From Kaistella sp. 97-N-M2 (GTDB taxonomy: Bacteria; Bacteroidota; Bacteroidia; Flavobacteriales; Weeksellaceae): a DNA stretch of 64,000 nt. Positions 16,275-26,533 of this stretch are shown in pieces. The number at the start of each line of letters is the position of its first letter. Position 1 is the stretch's first letter. The translations under genes and the position numbers were made by a program. The DNA lies in contig NZ_CP090976.1 in assembly GCF_021513235.1 (NCBI RefSeq), positions 1,426,001-1,490,000 of the forward strand. Reading direction: 5' to 3'. Below the pieces are notes generated by a model, which did no database searches, had not been told where the DNA came from, and saw only the letters and a list, made by a program, of their open reading frames with translations.

Positions 16275-17858
16275 TCAATTAATCCAACCTAATGGATCTA
16301 CGGGATTCGTTCCGTTCCAAATTTGAAAATCGAGGGTGTAGGTTCCGTCAAAATCTGCTCCAACCGCGCCAATCGGTGTTCCTGCGGAAACCTGTTGATT
16401 TGCGGAAACCATGGTATTGGCAAGGTTCGCATAAATTGTGAAATAATCACCATGTTTTACAAAAACCATTTTTGTTCCGTCGCCGGAGGCTACCACTCTG
16501 GAAACTGTTCCCGGCGCCACGCATTTTGCCACCGTGCCTTTCTGAACCGAAATCTTAATCCCATTGTTTTCTTCCACGATATTTTTGAAAACGGGATGAG
16601 GTTGTCTTCCAAACCTGTGCGTGATGGTGCCATACGCCGGCATTCCCATTTTCCCACGGTTCGAGGCGAAATTGTTTCCTACGGCGCTCGATACGCCATA
16701 ATTGGTCATCGCTTTGCTTTCTGCCGCTTTTTTATCATCATCATTTTTCTTCGATAATGTTGCTTCTGCTGCTCTGGCAGTTGCGGCTTTATCTGCTGCA
16801 GCTTTTGCATTGGCTGCGGCAATGGCTGCGTCTCTTGCCGCTGCTGCTCTTCGGGCTTCTGCTTTTTCTGCATCGGCGGCTTTTTTAGAATCTTCGGTCT
16901 TCTTCAGATCTGCTGCCGCCGCTATTTTCGAACGTTCGAGTTCTTCCTCTGCTTTTCGTTCTGAAATCTCTTTTAATCGTTTCGCTTCTTCATCAGCTTT
17001 CCTTTTTTCGAGGGCAAGCGCCTCCAGTTTAGCTCTGTTTTCAGCTTCGATTTTTGCCTTTTCCCTTTCTGCCGCAATTTTCGCCAAACGAACTTTTTCT
17101 GCTTCCGCTTTTCTGTTGGCTTCTTCTTTCGCTTTGGCAATTCGTATCTCTTCTGCAATAATCGACCGGATTTGGCCTTCCAGTTGTTTAGATTCCGTTT
17201 GCTTTTGCTTAAGTTCGGCGGTCAGCTGAACTTCATTTTTCTTAAAGTCCTGAAGAAGATTTTCTTTCTGTTTCTTTTCTGCTTCAATGGTTAACAGATC
17301 TTTCTGCTGGTTGGAGAGAATCATTTCTTTATCTTTTGCAGATTTCTTTTTTAAAGCAACATTTTGAAGAAGTTCCCGCGCAACGTCGGAAATCTCCGCT
17401 GCTTTTTTATCCTGATAATCGGAATAATCTTTCAGATACTGAACTCTCCGTAATGCTTCGCCCAGATTTTTGGAAGATAAGATAAAGGTTACTTTATTCT
17501 GGACACCTTTGTTTTTATAGGCTTTCACCAAAACCTCTGCATAATTTTTTCTTAAAACTGCCAACTCCTTATTCTGGCGGTTAATTTCTAACTGACGAAG
17601 ATAAATATCGTCCTCAATAAGTCGTTTTTCTTTTTGGGTATTGGTATAAACTTTTTCGCGAAGCTGAATTTTTTTGTTGACTTCATTTAAGTAAGCGACG
17701 GAAAGTTTAGATTCTTTTTGAGTTTTTGCCAGATTGGCGTTAATAGAGGCAATTTGTTTTTTAAGTTCTATATTTTGCTTTTGAAGTTGTTCCTTTTTCT
17801 GTGAGAATAAAATTCCGCACAAAAAAACTCCTATTAAAAAGCCTAATTTCTTAATCAT
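16275..17858 (-). CDS. EnvC-like murein hydrolase activator with degenerate LytM domain
   Basis: A 527-residue exported protein. After the signal peptide come a long coiled coil (about residues 20-250), an Ala/Lys/Glu-rich low-complexity helix (about 250-380), and a C-terminal M23/LytM domain. The zinc ligands are missing: the position of HxxxD reads NNGIKIS and that of HxH reads TLDFQIW. That is the EnvC/NlpD pattern, where the domain activates amidases instead of cutting peptidoglycan. It overlaps the DUF4292 stop by four bases (ATGA). The Ala-rich stretch creates long open frames on the other strand, which are not genes. Confidence 0.87.
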   Translation of the reverse strand: MIKKLGFLIGVFLCGILFSQKKEQLQKQNIELKKQIASINANLAKTQKESKLSVAYLNEVNKKIQLREKVYTNTQKEKRLIEDDIYLRQLEINRQNKELAVLRKNYAEVLVKAYKNKGVQNKVTFILSSKNLGEALRRVQYLKDYSDYQDKKAAEISDVARELLQNVALKKKSAKDKEMILSNQQKDLLTIEAEKKQKENLLQDFKKNEVQLTAELKQKQTESKQLEGQIRSIIAEEIRIAKAKEEANRKAEAEKVRLAKIAAEREKAKIEAENRAKLEALALEKRKADEEAKRLKEISERKAEEELERSKIAAAADLKKTEDSKKAADAEKAEARRAAAARDAAIAAANAKAAADKAATARAAEATLSKKNDDDKKAAESKAMTNYGVSSAVGNNFASNRGKMGMPAYGTITHRFGRQPHPVFKNIVEENNGIKISVQKGTVAKCVAPGTVSRVVASGDGTKMVFVKHGDYFTIYANLANTMVSANQQVSAGTPIGAVGADFDGTYTLDFQIWNGTNPVDPLGWIN

Positions 17859-18646
17859 TTGATCTCAGTTTTCATATAATTATTGGGAACGGAGTACGGA
17901 GTATCCATTTTCGAACTCTCAAATCTCGTGTTTTCCAATAAAATCTGGCTAGTTTTTGTGCCCTTTATTATTATTTTAACATTCTTTGGCAACCGGATGT
18001 TTTCAAAGCCCGTCCAATTAGAATACGAGATTTCCAGCTGGTTGGTTTTATTTTTATCTTCCAGGTGCACCTGGGTCAAATCAAAATCAGTTGAATAATC
18101 CATCATTACGCTATATTCGGAAACTTCGCCATTATTCTCAAATTTTAAATTTTTTGAGGAAGTCAATCTGTAACCCTGTGCGTTTTTTGTTAAGTTGAAA
18201 TCTTTGTCATTAACCGGAATGAAAGTTTTTCCAATTAAGAGATTTTGCAGAGAATTGAAGTCGATAAAATTTACATTCAGCAACTTATTCAAATAAGTAA
18301 AATCGGATTCGATGTAGGTTTTGTTCCATTTTTCGTAACCTTTTATGCCGTCTGGCGTTGCAATTCCCCGTCCTACATTTAAGAAAACGGCAATCATATT
18401 CATCCAGACCTTTTGCCCGTTTTCAATATAAATCGTCGCGTCTAGAGTTGGAATAAAACTTCCGTTTTCGATATTGACTTTCGAATTAATTTTGAGTTGC
18501 TGAAAATTTGGATTTTCTTTTATTTTAGTGAAGAACGCTGTGTTTCCGACCACCGGATTGCTTGTTCCCACGGGATTTGTCGCTGTGTTTGTTTTGCAGG
18601 ACATCATCAAAACGGCCGTAAGCAGAAGCAGGATATATTTTTTCAT
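17855..18646 (-). CDS. DUF4292 lipoprotein
   Basis: A 263-residue lipoprotein (lipobox LMMSC, Cys17) matching DUF4292, a family with a LolA/LolB-like half-barrel appearance: ATIYIENGQKVWMNM, a variable middle, and a C-terminal strand series. Function unknown; the genomic position next to the EnvC-like protein is conserved as I recall it in this phylum. Coupled by ATGA overlap to the downstream gene. Confidence 0.82.
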   Translation of the reverse strand: MKKYILLLLTAVLMMSCKTNTATNPVGTSNPVVGNTAFFTKIKENPNFQQLKINSKVNIENGSFIPTLDATIYIENGQKVWMNMIAVFLNVGRGIATPDGIKGYEKWNKTYIESDFTYLNKLLNVNFIDFNSLQNLLIGKTFIPVNDKDFNLTKNAQGYRLTSSKNLKFENNGEVSEYSVMMDYSTDFDLTQVHLEDKNKTNQLEISYSNWTGFENIRLPKNVKIIIKGTKTSQILLENTRFESSKMDTPYSVPNNYMKTEIK

Positions 18647-18740
18647 ATTATTCTTTAGTTATGGGCAAGGTTTGCAATAGTAACGCCAAACCCTAAGAAA
18701 GATTTTGTATGGTTAGTGTGCATCTATTTATGAGGTCATA

Positions 18741-19769
18741 TTAATGTCCGTTCGTATTCGAGAGGAAATCCAAAACCGAAAAATCACCCAGTGAAATTTC
18801 CCGGGCGACGCCATAATACTGGGCAGAATTTCCGATCATTGAATTGCTTAAATTACCATGATCGATTGTTGTATTTTCCTGAATCAAGGAATTGTCGATG
18901 TTCGAATTGATCACTTTTGTATTGTTCCCGATAGAAACGCGAGGTCCAATTTTGGAGTTCGAAATCTCCACATTTTCTCCGATGAAACACGGCGGAATAA
19001 TCATGCAGTTTTCAATTTTGGCAGAAGCCGGATAATCGGCCACGTTTTCGCGTTCGTATTCCAAAACTTTTCCGTTGGTCTCTACGGTGGCGTTTTTATT
19101 TCCGCAATCCATCCAGTCATCCACTTTTCCGAGAGAGAATTTCGAGCCTTTTTGGCGAAGATTTTCCAAAGCGGTTGTCAACTGATATTCGCCGCCTTGT
19201 TTAATGTCGTTGTCCATTATATAATTGATCTCCGACATGAGTTTTTCGGCGGAACTGAAATAGTAAATTCCGATGATCGCCAGATCCGAAACAAACGTTT
19301 TCGGTTTTTCTACGAAATCGGTGATAAAACCATAATCATCAAGTTTAACCACCCCAAAGGCGGAAGGATCCTCCACTTTTTTTACCCAGATCACGCCGTC
19401 CGAATTTTTATCGAGTTTAAAATCTGCTTTAAACAAAGTATCGGCAAACGCCACAACCACGTCTCCCTGCATCGACTGTTCGGCACATTTGATGGCGTGC
19501 GCTGTTCCAAGCGGTTCGTCCTGCGTGTAAACGCTTCCTTTGGCACCTAAACTTTCTGCAATTTTAATTAGCGAAGCTTCCACCTCAGCACCAAAATCGC
19601 CAATAATAAAGGCAATCTCATCGATGTTTTCGCCGGCGACTTTTGCAATATCTTCCACAAGGCGCTGAACGATAGGTTTACCTGCGATGGGAATTAATGG
19701 TTTTGGCACCGTCAAAGTATGTGGTCTCAATCTGGAACCGCGGCCGGCCATAGGAACGATTATTTTCAT
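18741..19769 (-). CDS. Sugar-phosphate nucleotidyltransferase
   Basis: A 342-residue NTP-transferase. The N-terminal catalytic domain begins MKIIVPMAGRGSRLRPHT with the signature G-x-G-x-R and KPLIPIAGKP. The C-terminal part (about residues 245-342) contains left-handed beta-helix repeats such as ISNSKIGPRVSIGNNT. It makes an NDP-sugar from a sugar-1-phosphate, but sugar and base cannot be assigned (glucose-1-phosphate thymidylyl- or mannose-1-phosphate guanylyl-type). Between dut and the DUF4292 gene on the same strand, in an envelope-related run. Confidence 0.85.
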   Translation of the reverse strand: MKIIVPMAGRGSRLRPHTLTVPKPLIPIAGKPIVQRLVEDIAKVAGENIDEIAFIIGDFGAEVEASLIKIAESLGAKGSVYTQDEPLGTAHAIKCAEQSMQGDVVVAFADTLFKADFKLDKNSDGVIWVKKVEDPSAFGVVKLDDYGFITDFVEKPKTFVSDLAIIGIYYFSSAEKLMSEINYIMDNDIKQGGEYQLTTALENLRQKGSKFSLGKVDDWMDCGNKNATVETNGKVLEYERENVADYPASAKIENCMIIPPCFIGENVEISNSKIGPRVSIGNNTKVINSNIDNSLIQENTTIDHGNLSNSMIGNSAQYYGVAREISLGDFSVLDFLSNTNGH

Positions 19770-19822
19770 ATTTTTTTGAATATTTGCTGCCGGGAAGCCG
19801 GCAGATTATTTTTTGTATTTTT

Positions 19823-20254
19823 TTATTTTGAAGTGCTTCCGAAGCCACCGGCTCCTCGTGTAGTTTCGCCTAAAATGGTAACTTCTTCCAGTACTGCAGT
19901 TTCATATTTCGCAATCACCATTTGGGCAATTCGGTCCCCATTGGCAACCGTAAATTCTTCCGCGGACAAATTTACTAAAATAACCCCAATCTCGCCGCGG
20001 TAATCCGCATCGATGGTTCCGGGAGAATTCAGCACCGTAACTCCGTTTTTCAGCGCCAAACCACTTCTTGGGCGAATTTGCGCTTCGACGCCGGCCGGAA
20101 GTTCCAGAAACAATCCTGTTGGAACCAGTTTCCTTTCGAGCGATTTTAATGTGATATTTTCTTCAATATTCGCGTAAAGATCCATGCCTGCAGAAATTTC
20201 TGTCTGATATTTGGGTAAAGGATGGTTGGATTTATTGATGATTTTAATTTTCAT
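19823..20254 (-). CDS. dut: dUTP diphosphatase
   Basis: A 143-residue trimeric dUTPase. All five motifs are visible: [45 protein letters not shown] and the C-terminal P-loop-like [11 protein letters not shown]. It hydrolyses dUTP to dUMP and keeps uracil out of DNA. It starts one base after the flippase stop, so it is in the same operon. Confidence 0.95.
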   Translation of the reverse strand: MKIKIINKSNHPLPKYQTEISAGMDLYANIEENITLKSLERKLVPTGLFLELPAGVEAQIRPRSGLALKNGVTVLNSPGTIDADYRGEIGVILVNLSAEEFTVANGDRIAQMVIAKYETAVLEEVTILGETTRGAGGFGSTSK

Positions 20255-20255
20255 A

Positions 20256-21707
20256 TCAGTTTTTTCTTAATTGTTTTAAAGTGTCTTTTTCAACGTAAAA
20301 AATCAGGCCTAAAAAGAGCAGAAAGAAAAGGTTTCCGATGATTAAGTTTCCGTCGAGAACATAATAGGAAAGTACCGAAAGGAAAATACTCAAACTTAAA
20401 TAGCCGACAATTTTTTTCATGTGATACGGAACGGGATAAAAATATTGCCCGAGGAAATAAGAAACCGTCATCATCGAAAAGTAGCTTAAAAATGTTGCCC
20501 ATGTTGATGCCCAATAGCCGTACCCGGGAATAAAATAAAAGTTAACAGCAATGGTCACCGCCGCTCCTAAAACAGAAATGTAAGCGCCGAAAATAGTTTT
20601 ATCGGATAATTTGTACCAGACGGACATATTTAAATAAACTCCCAGAAAAACCGCCGCGATCAATACGATCGGCACAATGGGAATGCCTTCGTTGTACGCC
20701 GGATTTGCCAGATACAGCTTTGCCAGCCAATTTAAATTCACACATAATGCGAGTAAGATAACGCAGTTCACGATCACAAAAAGATCCATCAGTTTGGCGT
20801 AAGATTTCCCTGAATTTTCGTTTTTTGCATGCGAGAAAAAGAAGGGTTCGATGCCCAAAAGATAAGCCTGGCGGAACAGTGTTAAAAAAGTGACGATCTT
20901 ACATACGGCACCGTAAATCGCCATTTGTTCCGTGTTTGTTCCGTCGGGTAAGAGGTATTTTAAAAACTGGCGGTCCATGGTTTCATTCACGACGCCTGCT
21001 AAGCCTGCAATGGTAATAGGCCAGGAATACGCCATCATTTTCTTCCAGAGTGGCCAGCTGAAAGCTGCAATCCGCACCGCTTTTATCTCCTGCGCGAGAA
21101 GTAAAAACGTTACGGCACTCGCAACTAAATTCGCTACAAAAACATAACCTATTCCAAAATCGGGGTTGTAACTGAAACCAAAAATCCCCTTCGGACCTAA
21201 CTTAGGCAGAACAACGATAAAAAATACGACGAGTACAAAATTGATAACGCCGTTGATGATTTTAATTAAAGCAAACTTCTTTGGGCGCCCGGTTTTTCTC
21301 AGGATGACAAACGGCATTGTTGAAAGTCCGTCCAAGCCTAAAACGAAAAGCATCATGGTGAGAAGGTTGACCTGATCCGGCGTTTTGAAAGCGATCGCTA
21401 AATCCTGCCGGAAAACAAAACAGAAAAACATGAAGAGGAATGAAGCGCCCGCAACACTGATCGTTGCTGTAGAAATCAACTTTTTCGTGTTCTCCTCTTT
21501 TTCGGCGAAACGGAAAAAAGTAGTTTCCATGCCGTGGGAAAGCAGAACGATAATGATTCCGGCCACAGAGTAAAAGTCGATAAACGGCGCCAGCGATTGC
21601 GGGCCAAAAGCGTTGGTAACAAACGGACTGATGATAAAAGGAAAAAGCCTGATGATAACTGTGCTTAATCCATAAATCGCGGTTTGTCCCAATAATTTTT
21701 TATACAA
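20256..21707 (-). CDS. Polysaccharide flippase, MATE/Wzx type
   Basis: A 483-residue membrane protein with 12-14 hydrophobic segments and the polysaccharide-biosynthesis export pattern: N-terminal [20 protein letters not shown] and repeated helix pairs. It presumably flips an undecaprenyl-linked glycan across the inner membrane. First gene of a run with dut, the nucleotidyltransferase and the EnvC group. Divergent from pyrC; a TATCTTTG -7 box lies at 21724-21731 on the minus strand, 17 nt before the start. Confidence 0.88.
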   Translation of the reverse strand: MYKKLLGQTAIYGLSTVIIRLFPFIISPFVTNAFGPQSLAPFIDFYSVAGIIIVLLSHGMETTFFRFAEKEENTKKLISTATISVAGASFLFMFFCFVFRQDLAIAFKTPDQVNLLTMMLFVLGLDGLSTMPFVILRKTGRPKKFALIKIINGVINFVLVVFFIVVLPKLGPKGIFGFSYNPDFGIGYVFVANLVASAVTFLLLAQEIKAVRIAAFSWPLWKKMMAYSWPITIAGLAGVVNETMDRQFLKYLLPDGTNTEQMAIYGAVCKIVTFLTLFRQAYLLGIEPFFFSHAKNENSGKSYAKLMDLFVIVNCVILLALCVNLNWLAKLYLANPAYNEGIPIVPIVLIAAVFLGVYLNMSVWYKLSDKTIFGAYISVLGAAVTIAVNFYFIPGYGYWASTWATFLSYFSMMTVSYFLGQYFYPVPYHMKKIVGYLSLSIFLSVLSYYVLDGNLIIGNLFFLLFLGLIFYVEKDTLKQLRKN

Positions 21708-21723
21708 AACTTCTGAATTTCTG

Positions 21724-21731
21724 CAAAGATA
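21724..21731 (-). promoter_or_regulatory. -7 element of the flippase-dut operon
   Basis: CAAAGATA on the plus strand reads TATCTTTG on the minus strand, matching TAnnTTTG. No TTTG is visible at the right distance upstream. It lies 17 nt before the flippase start. Confidence 0.5.
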
Positions 21732-21774
21732 AATAAATAGATTTGAGAGCGGTCTTTAAGTCGTTTTTAAATAT

Positions 21775-21782
21775 TAAATTTG
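21775..21782 (+). promoter_or_regulatory. -7 element upstream of pyrC
   Basis: TAAATTTG matches TAnnTTTG. The nearest TTTG upstream (21742-21745) is 29 nt away, longer than the usual spacer. It would give a leader of about 60 nt before the ATG at 21846. Confidence 0.4.
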
Positions 21783-21845
21783 TGAAAACTCAGTTCCAAA
21801 CGTGTGTTCGCAGTAAATTCAATTTCTAAAATTCCTTTCCGCAGC

Positions 21846-23186
21846 ATGAAAATCCTTATCAAAAACGCCAAAATTGTTAACGAAAATAAGATCATCGAAA
21901 GTGATCTGCTCATTGAAAATGATTTGATTTCTAAAATTGGCCAAAATATTTCCGAAGAAGGTATTGATAAGATTATCGATGCTTCCGGGAAACATTTGCT
22001 TCCCGGAATTATCGATGATCAGGTGCATTTTCGCGAACCCGGTTTAACCTGGAAAGGCGATATCGAAAGTGAATCCAGAGCGGCGGTTGCTGGCGGAATT
22101 ACAAGTTTTATGGAACAGCCGAACACGGTTCCAAACGCGGTTACGCAGGAACTGTTAGAAGAAAAATATAAAATCGCAGCCGAAAAATCCTTTGCGAATT
22201 ATTCTTTTTTGATGGGAGGAACGAATGATAATTTGGAAGAAGTTTTAAAAACTAATCCGCGAAATGTTGCGGGAATTAAGTTGTTTCTCGGTTCATCCAC
22301 GGGAAATATGCTTGTTGATAATCCCGAAACACTGGAAAAAATTTTCCGCAACGTAAAAATGCTCATCGCGGTTCACTGCGAAGATGAAGCGACCATCAAA
22401 AAAAATACAGAAATTTTTAAAGAAAAATATGGTGAAGATATTCCGGTTGATTGTCATCATCTCATCCGAAGCGAAGAAGCGTGTTATATTTCCTCTTCGA
22501 AAGCAATTGAACTGGCGAAAAAAACCGGCGCGCGGCTTCACGTTTTCCACCTATCCACGGCGAAAGAAATGGAAGTTTTCCGAAACGATATTCCTTTAAA
22601 GGAGAAAAAAATCACTGCGGAAGTTTGTGTTCATCATCTCACGTTTACGAATGAAGATTATGCAGCCAAAGGAAATTTCATCAAATGGAATCCCGCCATA
22701 AAAACACAAAAGGACAAAGACGGACTTTGGGCAGCTTTATTGGATGACCGAATTGACGTTATCGCCACCGATCATGCGCCGCATACTTTGGAAGAAAAAT
22801 CGCAGAAATATTTGAAAGCACCATCGGGCGGACCTTTGGTTCAGCACGGTCTCAATGTGATGCTCGAAAATTTTAAAAACGGTAAAATTTCTCTAGAAAA
22901 AATTGTGGAGAAAATGTGTCATAATCCCGCCATTCTCTTCGAAATTGAAAAGCGTGGTTTCATTAGAGAAGGTTACAAAGCGGATCTCGTTTTGGTTGAT
23001 CTGAACGAAAGTTATATTGTTTCTAAAGAAAATGTACTCTACAAATGCGGTTGGAGTCCTTTTGAAGGAAGCACGTTTCACTCTAAAATTACGCACACTT
23101 TTGTGAATGGATTTTTGGCGTTCGACAACGGAAAAGTTTCCCCGGAAAAAAGAGGCGAACGTTTACTTTTCGACCGGAATTTATAA
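21846..23186 (+). CDS. pyrC: Dihydroorotase
   Basis: A 446-residue amidohydrolase from the ATG at 21846 (MKILIKNAKIVNENK). The longer open frame from 21804 adds residues with no family match. It forms dihydroorotate from carbamoyl aspartate in pyrimidine synthesis. The metal motif normally H-x-H reads QVHFREPG, so the first His is Gln. Other motifs are kept: KLFLGSSTGNM with the carbamylated-Lys region, HCEDE, VHHL and ATDHAPHT. Bacteroidota enzymes of this class often carry DDQVHFREPG, so the change looks lineage-specific. Confidence 0.9.
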   Translation: MKILIKNAKIVNENKIIESDLLIENDLISKIGQNISEEGIDKIIDASGKHLLPGIIDDQVHFREPGLTWKGDIESESRAAVAGGITSFMEQPNTVPNAVTQELLEEKYKIAAEKSFANYSFLMGGTNDNLEEVLKTNPRNVAGIKLFLGSSTGNMLVDNPETLEKIFRNVKMLIAVHCEDEATIKKNTEIFKEKYGEDIPVDCHHLIRSEEACYISSSKAIELAKKTGARLHVFHLSTAKEMEVFRNDIPLKEKKITAEVCVHHLTFTNEDYAAKGNFIKWNPAIKTQKDKDGLWAALLDDRIDVIATDHAPHTLEEKSQKYLKAPSGGPLVQHGLNVMLENFKNGKISLEKIVEKMCHNPAILFEIEKRGFIREGYKADLVLVDLNESYIVSKENVLYKCGWSPFEGSTFHSKITHTFVNGFLAFDNGKVSPEKRGERLLFDRNL

Positions 23187-23250
23187 ATAATGCAAATCTT
23201 TGAAACATTTTCAAAAAAAATACGTCTAATAAGCTATTAAAATATAATAT

Positions 23251-26178
23251 ATGTTTAAAAAACTCTCCTTAGCAATGGTCACGTTGCTGTTTTCTTTGCA
23301 GACTTTTGCACAGAATCAGTTTCAGTGGAAAGAAGCCTCCGGAAACGGTTACACCTACAAATACGTAACAAATGATCCGATGCAGGCAAGATTTTACACG
23401 CTGAAAAACGGTTTGACAGTCATTTTAAGTCCTACCAAAAAAGACCCCAGAATTCAGGCCTATGTTGCCGTAAAAGCCGGAAGTAAAACCGATCCGCGCA
23501 CGAACACCGGTTTAGCGCATTATCTGGAACACCTGGTTTTTAAAGGAACCGACAAATATGGTTCTTTGGATTGGGCGAAAGAAAAACCCGAACTGGATAA
23601 AATTGACGCCTTGTACGAAACGTACAACAAAACCAAAGACGAAGCGCAGCGAAAAGCAATTTACAAAAAAATCGATTCCGTTTCCGGAGTTGCCAGTAAA
23701 TATGCAATCGCAAATGAATACGATAAAATGATGGCTTCAATGGGAGCGCAGGGAACAAATGCCTTCACCAGTTTCGAGCAGACCGTTTATACAGATGATG
23801 TTCCGAGCAGTTCTTTAAACAAATATCTGGCGGTTCAGGGAGAAAGATTTAGAAATCCAATTTTAAGAATTTTCCATACCGAACTGGAAGCAGTTTATGA
23901 AGAAAAAAACAGAAGTTTAGACAGTGATGGAAGCAAGGTTTTCGAAACGCTGTTTTCTGAACTCTTTAAAAATCACAATTACGGACAACAGACGACGATT
24001 GGAACGGTAGAAGATTTAAAAAACCCGTCGCTGGTTGAGATCCGCAAATATTTCAACGCATATTATGTTCCCAACAATATGGGGATTATTTTGTCGGGAG
24101 ATTTCAATCCGGATGAAGTGATTGCACAAATTGACAAGGCTTTTGGTTACATGAAAAACAAACCGGTGGCGAAATATACTTTTACGCCGGAAACTCCAAT
24201 TGCCATACCAGTCATTAAAGAAATTACAGGCCCGGATGCAGAAAATTTGACCATAGGTTTTAGATTGCCCGGAAATAAAGACAAAGATGTTTTGATTGCC
24301 GATTTGGTAGGACAGGTTTTAACAAACGGAAAAGCCGGTTTGATGGATTTAAACCTTGTGAAAAAGCAAAAACTGCTTCGTGCTTCTGCAGAAACTTTCA
24401 CTTTAATTGATTACGGAGTTTTGTACATCAGTGCTGCGCCAACCAACGGACAAAGCCTGGAAGAGGTGAAAACGTTGGTCTTGGGCGAGATCGATAACCT
24501 TAAAAAAGGAAATTTCGACGAAGGTTTAATTACATCCATCATCAACAATATCAAAAAAAATAAAATTTATCAGTCCGAAAAATACGGCGACAGAGCAAGT
24601 GCTTTGATGGATGCCTTCACGTCGGAATTGAACTGGAGAGATCAGGTAGCTTATGTAAATGATCTGTCTAAAATTTCAAAAGCCGATATCGTTAACTTCG
24701 CGAATAAATATTTAGGCGAAAACTATGTAGCGGTTTTAAAAAGAAAAGGAGAATCTCCAGCCACCGTAAAGATCGAAAAACCACAGATCACCCCCGTGGA
24801 AACCAATGCTGATAAACAATCTGCTTTTGTGAAAATGGTGGGCGCAATGCCGGCTAATCCTTCGGCGCCGGTGTTTTTAGATTATAAAAAAGACATCCAA
24901 AAATCCAGGTTAGGAAAAGCCGAAGTGCTGTATGTTCCCAACACGGAAAATCAGATCTTTCGTTTGAAATACCGCTACAAGATCGGTTCTTTAAATGATT
25001 TGAAACAGCCGCTTGCCGCGCAGTATCTGCAGTTTCTAGGCACCGATAAAATGTCTGCGGAAGATATTTCCAAGGCTTTTTATAAAATTGCCTGCAGTTT
25101 TACGATTTCTACCGGGGAAGAATACACCACGGTTTCGCTGGAAGGTTTGCAGGAAAATTTTGACGCTGCCGTAAAATTATATGAAGATCTTATTCAAAAT
25201 GTAAAAGCAGATGATGCAGCTTTAAAAAGTTTAAAAGAACGAATGGCAAAAGCCCGAAAAGACGTGAAAGCTTCCAAAGGCGCCATTTTACAGGGACTTA
25301 CCAGCTATGCGCTTTACGGCGAGAAAAATAAATTCAATAATGTACTAAGTACCGCCGATTTAGAAGCCACTACGTCTGCGGAACTGGTGAGCAGAATAAA
25401 AAACCTCAACAATTACGAACAAACCGTTATTTATTACGGTCCGGCTGCGCTGAAAGACCTCGATAGCAAACTTCAAACACTGCATCCCGTTCCGGCAAAA
25501 TTTGCCGTTGCGACGCCGGAAAAAGTTTTCAAACAAACCAAACAAACCAAAAATCAGGTTTTATTTGCCGACTACGATATGGTTCAGGCAGAGACGCGCT
25601 GGATTCGAAACACCGATGTTTACGATTCGAACAAGAATACGGTTGTTCAGGTATTTAACAATTATTTTGGCGGCGGCATGGGTTCTATCGTGTTCCAAAC
25701 CATCCGTGAGAGTAAGGCTTTAGCCTATTCTACGTACGGTATTTATGTACAGCCACAGAAAAAAGATCAGGAATACTATATGATGAGTTATGTTGGAAGT
25801 CAGGCAGATAAATTTAACGATGCCACCACGGCGATGACGGAACTTTTGACCAAAATGCCGGATCTTAGCCAAAATTTAAACCTCGCAAAAGGACAGGTGA
25901 AAAAAGACATTCAAACCGAAAGAATTACGCAGGATAATATCATTTTCAATTATCTCGCGGCGAAGGAACTCGGTTTAAACGAAGATCCGCGCAAAACCAT
26001 CTACACCTCTGTAGATAACATCAGCATGCAGGATCTGAAAACCTTCCACGACACCAATTTCTCCGGAAAACCTTACACTTACGCCATCGTGGCTTCAGAA
26101 AAAAGAGTTCCGATGAAAGATCTGGAAAAACTGGGTGAGGTAAAGAAGATTTCTTTAGAAGAACTGTTCGGGTACTAA
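23251..26178 (+). CDS. M16 (insulinase-type) zinc protease
   Basis: A 975-residue two-lobe M16 metallopeptidase with a signal peptide ending TFAQ. The inverted zinc motif HYLEH is at about residues 90-94 in GLAHYLEHLVFKGT, with the distal Glu in ELEAVYEEKNR. The second lobe (about residues 530-960) lacks the motif, as expected, and ends with the R-Y pair region SKALAYSTYG. Exported, probably periplasmic. Processes small unfolded proteins or peptides. Followed by a terminator at 26201-26232. Confidence 0.93.
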   Translation: MFKKLSLAMVTLLFSLQTFAQNQFQWKEASGNGYTYKYVTNDPMQARFYTLKNGLTVILSPTKKDPRIQAYVAVKAGSKTDPRTNTGLAHYLEHLVFKGTDKYGSLDWAKEKPELDKIDALYETYNKTKDEAQRKAIYKKIDSVSGVASKYAIANEYDKMMASMGAQGTNAFTSFEQTVYTDDVPSSSLNKYLAVQGERFRNPILRIFHTELEAVYEEKNRSLDSDGSKVFETLFSELFKNHNYGQQTTIGTVEDLKNPSLVEIRKYFNAYYVPNNMGIILSGDFNPDEVIAQIDKAFGYMKNKPVAKYTFTPETPIAIPVIKEITGPDAENLTIGFRLPGNKDKDVLIADLVGQVLTNGKAGLMDLNLVKKQKLLRASAETFTLIDYGVLYISAAPTNGQSLEEVKTLVLGEIDNLKKGNFDEGLITSIINNIKKNKIYQSEKYGDRASALMDAFTSELNWRDQVAYVNDLSKISKADIVNFANKYLGENYVAVLKRKGESPATVKIEKPQITPVETNADKQSAFVKMVGAMPANPSAPVFLDYKKDIQKSRLGKAEVLYVPNTENQIFRLKYRYKIGSLNDLKQPLAAQYLQFLGTDKMSAEDISKAFYKIACSFTISTGEEYTTVSLEGLQENFDAAVKLYEDLIQNVKADDAALKSLKERMAKARKDVKASKGAILQGLTSYALYGEKNKFNNVLSTADLEATTSAELVSRIKNLNNYEQTVIYYGPAALKDLDSKLQTLHPVPAKFAVATPEKVFKQTKQTKNQVLFADYDMVQAETRWIRNTDVYDSNKNTVVQVFNNYFGGGMGSIVFQTIRESKALAYSTYGIYVQPQKKDQEYYMMSYVGSQADKFNDATTAMTELLTKMPDLSQNLNLAKGQVKKDIQTERITQDNIIFNYLAAKELGLNEDPRKTIYTSVDNISMQDLKTFHDTNFSGKPYTYAIVASEKRVPMKDLEKLGEVKKISLEELFGY

Positions 26179-26452
26179 ACTTTTTAAAATAATTGATAAG
26201 AAAACTGCTCCGTGATGGGAGCAGTTTTCTTTATGTCATTGCGAGGAGGAGGTACGACGACGAAGCAGTCCCAAAGTACAAAAGCAGTGTAATCTCAATT
26301 TTTATATTTACTTGGGCGCACATTTCCACCTTCCACTCCCGCTTTTTTTCTCCTCGTTCCTCGTCAAAAAAAGAGCTCCGTTCCAGTTGGGGCGCAGATG
26401 TGATTTTGTTTGGAAATCAGGTTTAAAAAGAAAAATAGTACACGGTTTGGTG

Positions 26453-26485
26453 AGCGCTGTTAGAGCTCGAAGCTCTAACAGCGCT
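26453..26485. repeat. REP-like palindrome, copy 1
   Basis: Perfect 15-bp arms agcgctgttagagct (26453-26467) / agctctaacagcgct (26471-26485) with a cga loop. The same arms flank the RAYT gene at 56336 and 56966. The sequence GGTG precedes it, as in the copy at 43067. Confidence 0.8.
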
Positions 26486-26518
26486 TCTTACTTGCTGCAA
26501 ACTGTTATTCTTATTGGC

Positions 26519-26533
26519 GCTCGCTTCGCTCGC
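26519..26533. repeat. Short direct repeat GCTCGCTTCGCTCGC, copy 2
   Basis: Exact 15-mer shared with 3465 and 40356, framed by ttggc and gccccaa. Confidence 0.65.

Noticed and set aside
16702..17229. A 175-codon plus-strand frame of Ala/Ser-rich sequence
   Set aside because: It is the antisense of the Ala/Lys/Glu-rich helix of the EnvC-like gene; low complexity, no start context.
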